Positions 45,569 through 55,585 of a stretch of 64,000 bases of DNA are shown in pieces. The position numbers and the translations under genes are program-made. Location of the stretch: the NCBI GenBank assembly GCA_025529335.1, contig JAMYHX010000079.1, positions 52,632 to 116,631 on the forward strand, given 5' to 3'. Under the pieces are notes generated by a model. That model made no database searches, was not told the DNA's origin, and worked only from the letters and a program-made list of their open reading frames with translations. Within the stretch, counting starts at the first letter, position 1; each line of letters opens with the position of its first letter. Origin of the DNA: Rhizopus sp. PT2906. Taxonomy: Eukaryota > Mucoromycota > Mucoromycetes > Mucorales > Rhizopodaceae.

Positions 45569-46928
45569 ATGGATTCTAAAGAAACACAACCGCAACAACA
45601 ACAGCCCAAGATTATCAAAATAAGAAGGCCACGAGAGCCTAAATCGATGGATAAAAAAGAAAAAACTATCAAAATAAAGTTAACAGCGCGAGAGAACAAA
45701 CATGAAGGACGGCAGAGTACGGCATCAGACGACGAAGAAGAGCCTGAAGCTGCTATTGAAGAACAACTTATATTCAGAGTACCAGAAGGGCCCATGTGCG
45801 AAAAACTTCATGAATTAGTAAAGAAACGAGAGATTCCAGCTGATGTTAAACTACATTTTAAAGGTTAGACATTGACGATATCTCTTTCTATATATTTAGC
45901 TTTAATATAGATAACAGAAAGGGAACATTCACATTTGATGGTAAAGAGCACGACGTATTACTTGTTGATTTGCCTACTATTATTGAAGCACAAAAAACAT
46001 TGGATAAAAAGCAATTTTATAAAGTAGCTGATATTTCACAGGTATTATATACATTTAAAAGCGTATCATTGCAATAATGCTCATACGTTCCTACAGATGA
46101 TCCTGGTTGATCCTACTACAGCAAATGAGCCATTTATACCACAAGCAAATGGAAGACATGACACAGATCCATACAACTTTCCTCATGGCTTGACACCGCC
46201 ATTAAAGCATGTTCGAAAACGTCGTTTTAGAAAGAAGTTGTCTAAGCGAGCCATTGAGGAAGTAGAGCGGGAAGTAGAACGGTTACTGGAGATTGATGCA
46301 ACAGCAGAGGATGTGCAATACGGTAAAAAGGGCCCACGACTAAATGTGTATGTGTATGCTTATTTTATACTTATGCAGAGGTGGTGGATGACAGAGAAAT
46401 CGAAATGGAACAAGAATCTGATGCTGCAACACAAGAAATAGACATTGATGATAGTGGAGATGAGAGTGAAAGCGATGAAGATTTGGCTGCGGCTATTGAT
46501 CGTGATTTGGAAGAAATGGAAGAGGAAGATGATGACGATGAAGACGAAGAGGAAGAAGAATCAGATGAAGAAGAAGAGGAGGAAAATGGACAAGCAGGAG
46601 ATACAGGTATGAGCTGATAATATTGAAAGAATAATAAGCTAATAAGGATACAAAGAACAAAAACGACAAGAGATTGCTGAAATTAAACAAAAGAGACAAG
46701 AAATCGCTGAACTTAAGCAAGCTATTCAACGAAAGACACGTGATCTATTAACAGCACCTAATGCAATGCTTAAGGTAAACGCTATATAAATACATATGAA
46801 ATACTTGTATATTAATTCATTGTGTAAAAAAAAAAAAGAATCGTTTCGAAACAGATATCAATAATCTCAAGAAATCCCTTACATTGAAGGAAGCTCATCT
46901 GGCTGAAATGAATGAGAAGGAAAAGTAA
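45569..46928 (+). CDS. TAF7: TFIID subunit TAF7
   Basis: Six exons (45569-45863, 45911-46041, 46097-46322, 46379-46606, 46647-46774, 46839-46928) give 365 residues. The TAFII55 N-terminal domain carries EEQLIFRVPEGPMCEKLHEL, GKEHDVLLVDLPTIIEAQKT and DISQMILVDP. The stretch HGLTPPLKHVRKRRFRK completes the domain and is followed by a long acidic tract and a C-terminal coiled coil. TAF7 binds TAF1 in TFIID and restrains its activity before transcription initiation. All phases close. Confidence 0.95.
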
Positions 46929-47039
46929 TCTAAATAAAACTCCGGTAACAGTCACTGTGACTGCTTTAATAAAATTTTTGGATCCCCAAAAAACTATAAA
47001 AGGAGACAATTCCCTTGGCCCTCTTTTTTCTACATTCTT

Positions 47040-47318
47040 GTGCTAGGGCAAAACCACGAAAGTGAGGTTCATACTGATTCTGGTTTATTGCTGGTTGAAA
47101 ACTACTACCAATGCCCGTCTGCAGTGCTCTCCGGAGCGCGGCAGCAATTTTTGGAAGGTCCAGAAGGGCCTTATTATTATATAAATAATGTAAATGAAAA
47201 AGTGCTTTTACTGCTGCGGCCACGGCAGTCTAGGAGTATAGCAGCAGTGATACCCTCTTTGAAGAAAAAGAAACTCCCGAAGGTTAAAAAAGGAGTCTTT
47301 GCTGATGAACCAAAGTAA
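47040..47318 (+). pseudogene. orphan open frame without ATG, relic
   Basis: Ninety-two codons are open, with higher GC than the surroundings, but there is no ATG at the front. The frame contains EGPEGPYYYINNVNEKVL and a basic end. A TATA-like CTATAAAAGG lies at ~46995-47005, and upstream is a near-perfect palindrome, CAGTCACTGTGACTG (~46949-46963). I do not recognise the protein. It looks like a fragment of a gene or mobile element stranded after TAF7. Confidence 0.3.
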
Positions 47319-47765
47319 TAGAAAGATTATTCAAGAAAAAAAAAAAAAATTACACAGGGCTGGTGCTAGTTGGCCGTGGTACTGCGTCACTTCAACTTAT
47401 TTCGACCCCCTTTTTGAAAGAACCTGAAGAAGGTAAATAATGCCTAAGAGCTTTGTGTTTTAGAGCAATCTACGCCCTTTATTAGGAAATACAAATCATT
47501 TTTAATACATGTATTTTAAGAGTGTTAAAGCTACACTACTTCCAGAAAAAGATGTCGCGCTGACTTGTCGCTTTTTCGTATAAGTTGTATTATAAAAATT
47601 GCAAAAATGCAACTTGTACATTATGAAAAGACTGTGCTGTATTTCCAAATAATAATGAGACTGAATGTCGTGCTTTCCAAATTTAGATGTCGTATTGAAA
47701 CCATTGTAATGTTATCGAAGTAACAACAAATACAAAAAGAATATGGCTCACTAACCCACTTGACA

Positions 47766-47806
47766 GTAATATTAACAGGTGGGCTGTCTTAGAGTTGAAA
47801 ATTAAC
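47766..47806 (+). repeat. diverged 41-bp fragment of the 665-bp repeat
   Basis: This stretch matches positions 264-303 of repeat copy 1 with one substitution and a small indel (shared core GTAATATTAACAGGTGGGC). It has no flanking repeat sequence, so it is either an old remnant or a shared sub-element. Confidence 0.6.
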
Positions 47807-48104
47807 AAACATGAAGAAAACTACTTGGGTTTATTGAACGGTATAAAACGGCCATAAACGGAAAATTCCCGACTTATCTTCCTCTTCTGTCAACTTCAGC
47901 ATACTACAGCTGATGGCAGTGGGTAAGTTATCCTTTGGTAAAGAAGAAGCAAGTGCATTCTTACTAAAAACTTTCATATGTTCCTACTTTAGTGCCGCAA
48001 AATTTTTAGCAGTCTCGTCAATCAAGCATTACAAAAATGAAGGTCTATTAATACCTGTGTTCTATTTATTTATTTTTTATTTTTTACCTAAAAGGAGAAC
48101 CTCT

Positions 48105-48528
48105 AGATTTATAGTATAATTTTGTTCCAACCAAAGTTCATAGACTGGTCCTTCTGGGACGTGCCGCATAGACCAAAGGCGAACGGGTTTTCCTATTTCA
48201 CATTTTACGTTTGAAATCAATAAAAAGTTGTACAAGCCAATAGCATTCATCCTTTTATACCTGCTGCATGATAAAAAACTTTCATGTTCTTGAAAGTTTT
48301 TAATGATCCAAAAGAGTAATTGTCTGCAATAGCTTTAAGGATGGATAAAGCACCAAATAAGCCTTTGTGATGATCAAAGCTTCTTTTTGAGTTGCCACTG
48401 CTACCAAAGTGGCTAGATGTTTCTAAAAGCAAGATCCCTATTCTGTTGAAGCCATAAAGACATATTATATCATTGTTGTGTTTCTGATATTTATGTACAT
48501 AAGAACAGTAAAAGTCAATAGCTAACAA
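48105..48528 (-). pseudogene. decayed fragment of an uncharacterised gene
   Basis: The frame 48528-48247 contains GFNRIGILLLETSSHFG and FDHHKGLFGALSILKAIADN and stops at 48247. After a frame switch, the sequence just downstream on the same strand continues as protein-like text, including RLWSMRHVPEGPVYELWLE, to about 48105. Two adjoining frames with coherent coding character argue for a frameshifted relic. Family not identified. Confidence 0.4.
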
Positions 48529-48944
48529 TTACTATTTTATTATAAGTCTGAGAGAAGAACTATCAAATGAGGAGACAGCACGAATATATACGAAGGGTGA
48601 CAACTGTAAATGTCTGACGTCGTCTATTAGCTGAGAATGAACAAATAGAGTAAACAGGTTGATTATTATTATTATTCTATTTTCTACCTATATATGGCAA
48701 AATACTTCCTATAGTGTATATTGGCCATTTATCTTCTTCTTTGCTTCTCTTTCTTTTTCTTTTCTTGGGGAAAAACATTTACTGTTTTTACGATAATTAG
48801 AAAAAGTAAGCATTTAATATATTTTGTTCTTTTATATTCGTATTAACTTGAATAAAGCTATCAATATTATTGTCTTGAAAACTAATAGAATAGTTAATTC
48901 TAAATCGAGTTGTCTCCACCAAATATTTCATCTATATAAATACA

Positions 48945-49755
48945 ACATGCTGTGCGACCAAGAAAAAGCTTATGATCGAGTGCATCCAGTGTATCTTCGC
49001 TCTGTCCTTCAGGCTTTTGGTTTGCCCTCCTGTTTTATCTCTGTTGTTTGCTCTCTCTTTTGTGGTATAACCATGAAAGTCAACGTTAATGGATACTTCT
49101 CGTCACCTATACAACTAGGTTGTGGTTTTACACCAAGGATGCTCATAAATCCTATTTTGTTCAACTTAGTAATGGAACCTTTGGTTAAATCCATTGTTCA
49201 TTCTCAACGAATTTGCAGATTTGCTTTTCCTTTGGTCAACAATATAGATGGTGTTTCCGAGCTATCTTTCAGTCCCTCCAGAAATCAAAGTCCTAGCATA
49301 TGCAGACGGCCTTTTGATTTTCCTTGCCGATCAACAAGATCTTCAGGAGGTTCAATCCCTCATTCATCAGTATAGATTGGCTTCTAATGCCAGAATGAGC
49401 TATAACAAAACTATGGCTTTCCCTGTCTCAGGTTCTTCCCACACGGAATGACCAACACTTTTATAGTCTTATGGAGTTTCTCAATGGCATGACTCCACAC
49501 CGTCTGAGCCACTCACATACCTTGGCTACCCTCTGTTACAATTTTCTTAACAACGAAACAGTTTTCAACAACATATCGTAGAAAAAGTATCCAAAGCTTG
49601 CAACATTTTTAAGCAAAGGTCTCTTTCCATTCGCGGCTGTACAACCATCCTCAATGTGCTTAATCTGCCTTCGCTTTGACGTGTTCTTAGAGTAGTTGGG
49701 ATTAACCAAAAGACTTTTGACACTATCCGAAAAATTTGCCGCGGTTTTCTTGCTT
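48945..49755 (+). mobile_element. LINE-type (non-LTR) reverse transcriptase relic
   Basis: The recognisable part begins with DQEKAYDRVHPVYLRSVLQ, the palm motif of L1-like fungal LINEs, and continues with VNVNGYFSSPIQLGCGF. After a frame switch it reads VLAYADGLLIFLADQQDL and ASNARMSYNKTMAF. The YADD catalytic box is YADG (49299-49310), so the active site is lost. Endonuclease and 5' portions are missing. The C-terminal part fades near 49755, where a tyrosine-recombinase relic begins. Several frameshifts make it inactive. Confidence 0.75.
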
Positions 49756-50700
49756 TCATGATCTTATTACAACCACATTTAGAAGTGCCCAGTACCAATC
49801 GATCCTATCAAAGCGGTCAAGAGCTCTTTTTGATTTGGGCTGCTGACAATAAGGTTTCACCAATAGACTTGATCAATTTCTTGAGCAATATGTACACCTC
49901 TAGACCTTATACGATTTCTACTATTCAGCTCTTTCGTTCTGGCGTTTCACAACTACATCACATACCAATAGTCCTCACCAAAAGCGTTGAGCTCAATAGG
50001 TTCATTCAAATGCTGAAATATCAATCCCCGCCTGTTCGACTGCATCGCCCAACTATTGATCTTAAACCAACGTTCAACTATATCTCTTCTCTCGATGACC
50101 CTTCAATCTAGTTATCTCGTCTTCAAATGAAATTGGCACTTCTTCTAGGCGACACTTGCTTCTTGCATCCTTCTGACCTCCATCGTATTCCGTTCAGCTC
50201 AACAAAGGTGACCAACACTGGTCCGTTATACTTTGAGATCCACTGTCCTAAAGAGAAACGTAAACATTGAAGAATTATCAAGTCTTTTGAAGTAAAAGAA
50301 TATCATCTTCGGCAACTCTGCCCGGCCACCACATATCAAATCTTCAGCAACCGTCGTCCTTCTGACTCTCCGCTCAAGCCGCTCAGTGTTCATACTATTC
50401 AACATTGGATCGGCAAGCTTGTTAGAATATCTACAACAGAACCATGTGTTTCTCTCCGGCCCATCGCTTCATCTCTCGCTCTTAAAGCACGTATTCCTAA
50501 GGATGATATTGTCACCATGGGCAACTGGCCTTCCTCCACTGGTTTTGAAAATCACTATCGCCGTGAACATCTCTCTCAATTCGATTTCTCCAACACGCTT
50601 ATTGATATTGACAATGCTACTGATGGAGATGACGACCAGTTCTTTGATGCTGAAGACAATGACATGCGATTGAACCAAGTAGACTATTTCTCTGGATCAG
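49756..50700 (+). mobile_element. tyrosine recombinase relic
   Basis: The core-binding-like part reads TNRSYQSGQELFLIWAAD, LINFLSNMYTSRPYTISTIQ and RLHRPTID. Box I is LHPSDLHRIPF, where the invariant Arg before PSD is His (codon 50166-50168). After stops and shifts, the C-terminal part has LRPIASSLALKARIPKDD, MGNWPSS and HYRREHLS, which resembles the GNWS...Y end of eukaryotic tyrosine recombinases. The Arg change and interrupted frames mean it is dead. The class (Crypton-like, DIRS-like or other) is not resolved; no reverse transcriptase of DIRS type is attached. Confidence 0.6.
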
Positions 50701-50945
50701 CAAATCATATTTTGTATTTGAGTGTCTCCACCAATTCAAGTAGAATTTGTTTCGACACTTGAATTATTTGGTTAGACATGAAAATACAAAATACAAAATA
50801 TGATCTCCCCTCCCTCCCTTTCCCATCTTTTACCTTCGCTTAAAGAAGATCAATTGTATACTTTTATTGTATTTCGCTGATCTTTAATAAAATGAAGATA
50901 ATAGCAAATCATATTTTGTATTTTCATGTCTAACCAAGTAATTAC
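50699..50945. repeat. nested fold-back repeats (possible MITE)
   Basis: Three related ~40-nt units are present. A (50699-50741) and C (50903-50943) are direct copies sharing AGCAAATCATATTTTGTATTT; B (50757-50804) is the inverted form. A/B form a hairpin (AATTCAAGT with ACTTGAATT). B/C are terminal inverted repeats of a ~182-bp unit (50762-50943) beginning AATTATTTGGTTAGACATG and ending with its near-complement. The array starts right at the end of the recombinase relic. Confidence 0.75.
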
Positions 50946-51150
50946 TAGACTATATGCTCATCGTAACAGACGTTAGGCATCTCAAAGTCATATAAAGAAA
51001 ACTGAAAAAAAAGAGCAAAAAGATACTTTAGGTATATTTTCAATGGAGCCAACTTTATTTATATATGCGCAAATCTTCTCCTGTGAAGATACACTAAAGT
51101 TTCTAATAAAAAAAAAGTGTACATTATGCAAAGATGGTTTTTACAAAGAA

Positions 51151-54100
51151 CTATACTCTAGGAGTAATCTGATCGGTCGAAGAAGATTCATTAGAGTCCT
51201 TGACATTAGATTCTTTAATCCTTCTAATCCATTTTCTATCCATGTTGAGTGATGGATATATTGAGATAGACACCGTTTCTGATAATCCGTTCTCTTTGTT
51301 GTTTTTGGCCAGAGCATCCGCTTTGATTCTTCTTAGTGCGTCAAAAGCGACAACATAGCAGTATTTACTATATTTTCTCGATGACACACATATAATGTAA
51401 GCATAGCTCGCCTTGATATTCTGTAACATGTAGCCTCCATTGACCTGCGCATCGAATTGGAAAATAGGTGAAATGAATTTACTGGGATCAGGTATATTAT
51501 GATACTCCTTGGCAATAAATTCTTCAAGTTCGAAAAAAGATGCAAATGGAGAAGTAAAATCCAAGGCATCGTTTTCAATATATTTGTTGGGATCATAAGT
51601 GTTGTCCATTATGTGTTGCCGCAACATATGAAATTCGGTCATTGTTTTTTGATATGATTCCATATTAGCGTTAACTGCCTGTCGAATAAGTTCCAAGTCA
51701 TGTTGAAGCGCAGAATCGTTCTTTCCTGTTGCAAGTTCTGTAGCTCGATTCCAAGGTCCGGTTAGATCATAGTCCTTTAGTGGTATATCCACTTCAGAGA
51801 ACATGCATTGTGAATACTTTGTAAAGGCTGCTGTTTCTGTCATGAGTGTTTTGTATAGATGATCCATGGTTGTCACACATGGTGATTGTTCCAGTAGAGT
51901 ATAACAGTCATTGGCCTCCTTGTAAGCTCGTTTATGTCCCTCTCGTTGTTTATTCTTTTTGTCCATAAACCATATAGGATGAGGAATCTTGGAGAAATTG
52001 GCACGGTCTCGGTTATAAACTGATTGCTTAAGATGTAGACCTTGTTTGGGAGCATCTACCAATCGAGCACACATCTGTGCCAAGTAAGATACATCAGGAT
52101 CATCTAGTGCTGATTTCTCTGCCAGTACAGTTCTCCAGTTTTCATATAAACCAAGTGTGCCATCAGGCATCTGCACATTGATAAAATTGGCTTGCAGTGC
52201 CTTTTCTGGATCTGGATATGCTCCAACCTGTTGTCCCAAAGTTGACTTGTCTTTTTGAAAGGCTTGAGTTACACGGTCAAGTTCTTTAATAACAGGCGAA
52301 GCTTGGAAGGGTTTGACAATTCGTTGATCCCAGCAACAGAATATCTAGACATCAATTAGGATCATGTCCTTTTTCTTCCCTTTTGTACTTACCAAATCAC
52401 CATCATAGTCACCTCCACCTAGTTTACTGGCTAATGAAGCATCTCCTGTGACAGGAAAGACGATAATATCTGTATACATTCTCAATGCTGGACAGTCGAC
52501 AGCCTTCACTTTTTGAATATCACTCTTCAGACCACAGGGATTACGAGTAATGACGACATCGCCCAATACAAGGCCAGCCCGAATACCCGTTTTTTCATCT
52601 ACCTTACGTGTGGATAACTGTAGAAAGACTTCGTCTGGTCTCAACAGTCCAGTTGGATCAGGCACACAAGTAACAGTGCAAGATTGTGGTACTTCAATTC
52701 TGTATTTTGTATTGACAGACTTCATGACTTGTCTGAAAATAGTTGTGATTCGAGTAGCTACAAAAGCATTGGTCAAGTCAAATCCAGAGTCCAAGAGTCT
52801 GACGACAGCTTCAAAAGCATTGCCAGGATATCCAGAGTACTTGTTGAGAGAGTCATATGATTTAGTAGACAATAGATAGTTGGTGTGTGACTTGTTCGTG
52901 TAAGACCCTGAGGTGTCCGATTTTGAATCGTCATCAGCAGAATCTGAATCCAAATGGAACATGTCATTTTCTATATCGTCTTCTGCACTCAGGTCTTTCC
53001 AAACGCATTTCTCCGCCTGCTCCTCATTCTCCCAACGTCGCGTCATGATGCTTCCTATCTTGGTAACCCAGTCTCTCAAGATCTTTATGTTTCGGTTCTC
53101 TGTGACAACAGTAGCTAATCGATGGATGTATTCTTTCAAGATTTCAACAAACACACTTGTAGGCACGCCACCTGCTGCCAATACTTGAATAAACTGTGTG
53201 TTGAGGTTGGAAGGGTATATACATATTGAGTTTTTGACGAGATCGAATGTGTAATGATGAGGATCTAGTGCACAATTGGGCTGAGGTAAACCAGTCTTGA
53301 ACTTATACTGGCTTTTGCGTATCTTAATGTATTTCCCTGAATTAAAGTCCATGTCGGGAGCAAGTATCCAAATACCTTTTGCGCCACCAATACGCCCTTG
53401 GATAGCACAGGGTAGCTCATCCGTTGTCTGACAACCCATAATTTCCTTCATGGCTGCACAAGAGATGATACCACAGCCATCTGTCATGCATGCTGCGTCG
53501 TCTTTCACTGTCGCTGTTTCTGAATAGATATCATCAATATACTCAATCTCAGACGGATCAAACTGAATGGTAGGGATACTGCTGCTGTAGCCTAGAGACA
53601 TACGACTAGCATATTTGCTCATTGACATATCCCAGTTTTCGATAATCGGCATGTGCCAATCGATTACTTGCTGTATTGATATCGGTTCCAAATCTGGTCC
53701 TTCAGTTGCAAAAAAGACAAGTGTACTGTCTTTGATAAACAGAAACCGAAACACACGCTGCATTAATAAAAATGGTTTCAATAGGAAATCCTTCATCATT
53801 CGGACCATGGATGGTTGTGAAGATTCACTAAGGACCACTTCCAAAAAGCGATCTTGTCCAAACTTTCGAAACAGACGATTTGAGGCTGTGATCTTGGGTA
53901 CACGCAGATTAATCTTTGGAAGGGTTCCTGTGGTTTTGAATTGAATAACTGCACTGTATCGCACCATTCTGTTTTTCAATAGTTTCCGCTTAATGCTGTC
54001 TTGACTAAAGCTATTCTCGTTATTGATACAGATCGATGTTGGAGGGCTTGTAGTTGAAGGTGAAGACGATACACTTACAGGACTGAATGGCATGGCTTCT

Positions 54101-54973
54101 TTAGTCGTCTGAGTTGTGACAGAAGATTTTTCTGTTTGAATATAAGACCAAACATTGTCTGGACAGCGCTCCATCTTTGAATAAGCTAATCCAGTAAGTC
54201 TTTGGCCAAGTCTTGTTTCTGTATTCCAACGCAACATGGCTTCATATAATTTTCTTGGTTCTGACATTCCAATTCTGATAAAGCTGCGAAAAGCATCAAA
54301 TGGGATTTCATTCCAAGGTATCTTACAAGCCTGCATAAATCGTGCGATTTCATAAATAACAATCCAACTAACGCCTTGAAAAAGTTTTGTTGATTTTGTA
54401 GGGCTCCAAATAATGTTGTACTCTTCTGATTTAGTTGCTTCAGCAGGAAAATAATTAAGGGGTGATGGAGGTGGTGTATTTAGTCTCGAAGTTGAAGGTA
54501 AAGTGTTATCAATCTTTGGCTTTTTTACCATAGTCAATGGAGTAACTTTATCAAACACTTCTGAAGAGGTACGTTTGTTACTCTTTCCTTGATCAGGTGC
54601 ATTCATAAATAGTTCATCATCAATGTCTTCAAAGATATCGTCTGGCACTTTAATAATATAAAAAGAGAGAGTGAATACTATATGTAAAATTATGCTCATA
54701 TTTCATAAACATACATAGACTTGATATCTCTTGGCTCACCTGAGAGATAAAATCGTTGACAGTCTTCTTTCTTTGACGGGGTGGGGTCCATTTTATAAAG
54801 GAAGTTACGATACTGTCGAGCAGAGAATGGTCGCTTAACGACAATAGTTGCTTCATTAACAGAATCTCGTTATACGCGACATTGGGTTGTTGTAATTGAG
54901 AAATACGATCTGTCAAACCAAGGTGATTATATATTTGTTTAGCGCAGCGCGTCAAATGTGGATCAAGTGACAT
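51151..54973 (-). CDS. cellular RNA-dependent RNA polymerase (RNAi, QDE-1 type), frameshifted
   Basis: Three exons (54973-54715, 54647-52393, 52345-51151) correspond to about 1236 residues. The polymerase core carries FLEVVLSE, GRIGGAKGIWILAPDMD, GDVVITRNPCGLKSDIQKVK and the catalytic GGDYDGD at the end of exon 2. Exon 3 opens IFCCWDQR; the family-typical continuation IVKPFQASPVIKEL is in the next frame. A single extra base in the TTT run at 52320-52322 would explain this. Without correction, translation ends about ten codons later. Such enzymes make double-stranded RNA for Dicer in quelling-like silencing. The gene sits between two transposon-relic clusters. Either the copy is inactive or the base is an assembly error. 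Confidence 0.88.
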
Positions 54974-54993
54974 TTAGCCTTGTGATTAGATTC

Positions 54994-55057
54994 AAAAAAC
55001 AAAAAAAAACAAAAAAAAACAAAAAAAACAAAAAAAACAAAAAGAAACAAAAAGAAA
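54994..55057 (+). repeat. A-rich minisatellite (A7-9C, then A5GA3C)
   Basis: Tandem units of seven to nine A plus C, grading into AAAAAGAAAC units, start about 20 bp upstream of the RdRP start codon on the other strand. A run of ten G follows at ~55149-55158. These low-complexity blocks lie in the presumed RdRP promoter. Confidence 0.8.
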
Positions 55058-55585
55058 CGAGAACTAGTTTTCACAGCAGAACAAAAGAGCTCAAAATTGG
55101 TGGACTTTTAATACCAACAATTAGGCACAAAATCGTAGTAATCCTCAAGGGGGGGGGGTTTTCATTTCTAAAATGTTCAAAACCGCCGACGATAAGAAAC
55201 TAAGGGGTAGAAACAGAAAATGAAGCAAAGACATGATACAGCACCATCACGACTGATGGTGACAAAATACCTGTGACTATGACAATTAATTCTATTCTGT
55301 ACCACACAAAGGCATTTCGTATAAAGATGCATGCTATCAATACCCTCTCGCCTCCTCCCTTTCCCTTCTCTCCTGACAGCAAGTGATACGATTAGAATTT
55401 AATATTAAAAGCGATACAATTGACTGACGAAATGAAAATAAAGAAAAGAAAAGTAATAAACCCATCTGTTGCCACAATGCATTCAACTTTGAATGACCGC
55501 CATTTAAACTATGCGAAAAGATTTATTTTATGACCTTTTATCCATAACAGCTCACACAGTTATTAAATATACATCATCTACTGAA

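Noticed and set aside
48945..50700. Reverse transcriptase plus tyrosine recombinase as one DIRS-type element
   Set aside because: The reverse transcriptase motifs are LINE-like, not DIRS-like, and the recombinase begins abruptly at ~49756; nesting or adjacency is simpler.
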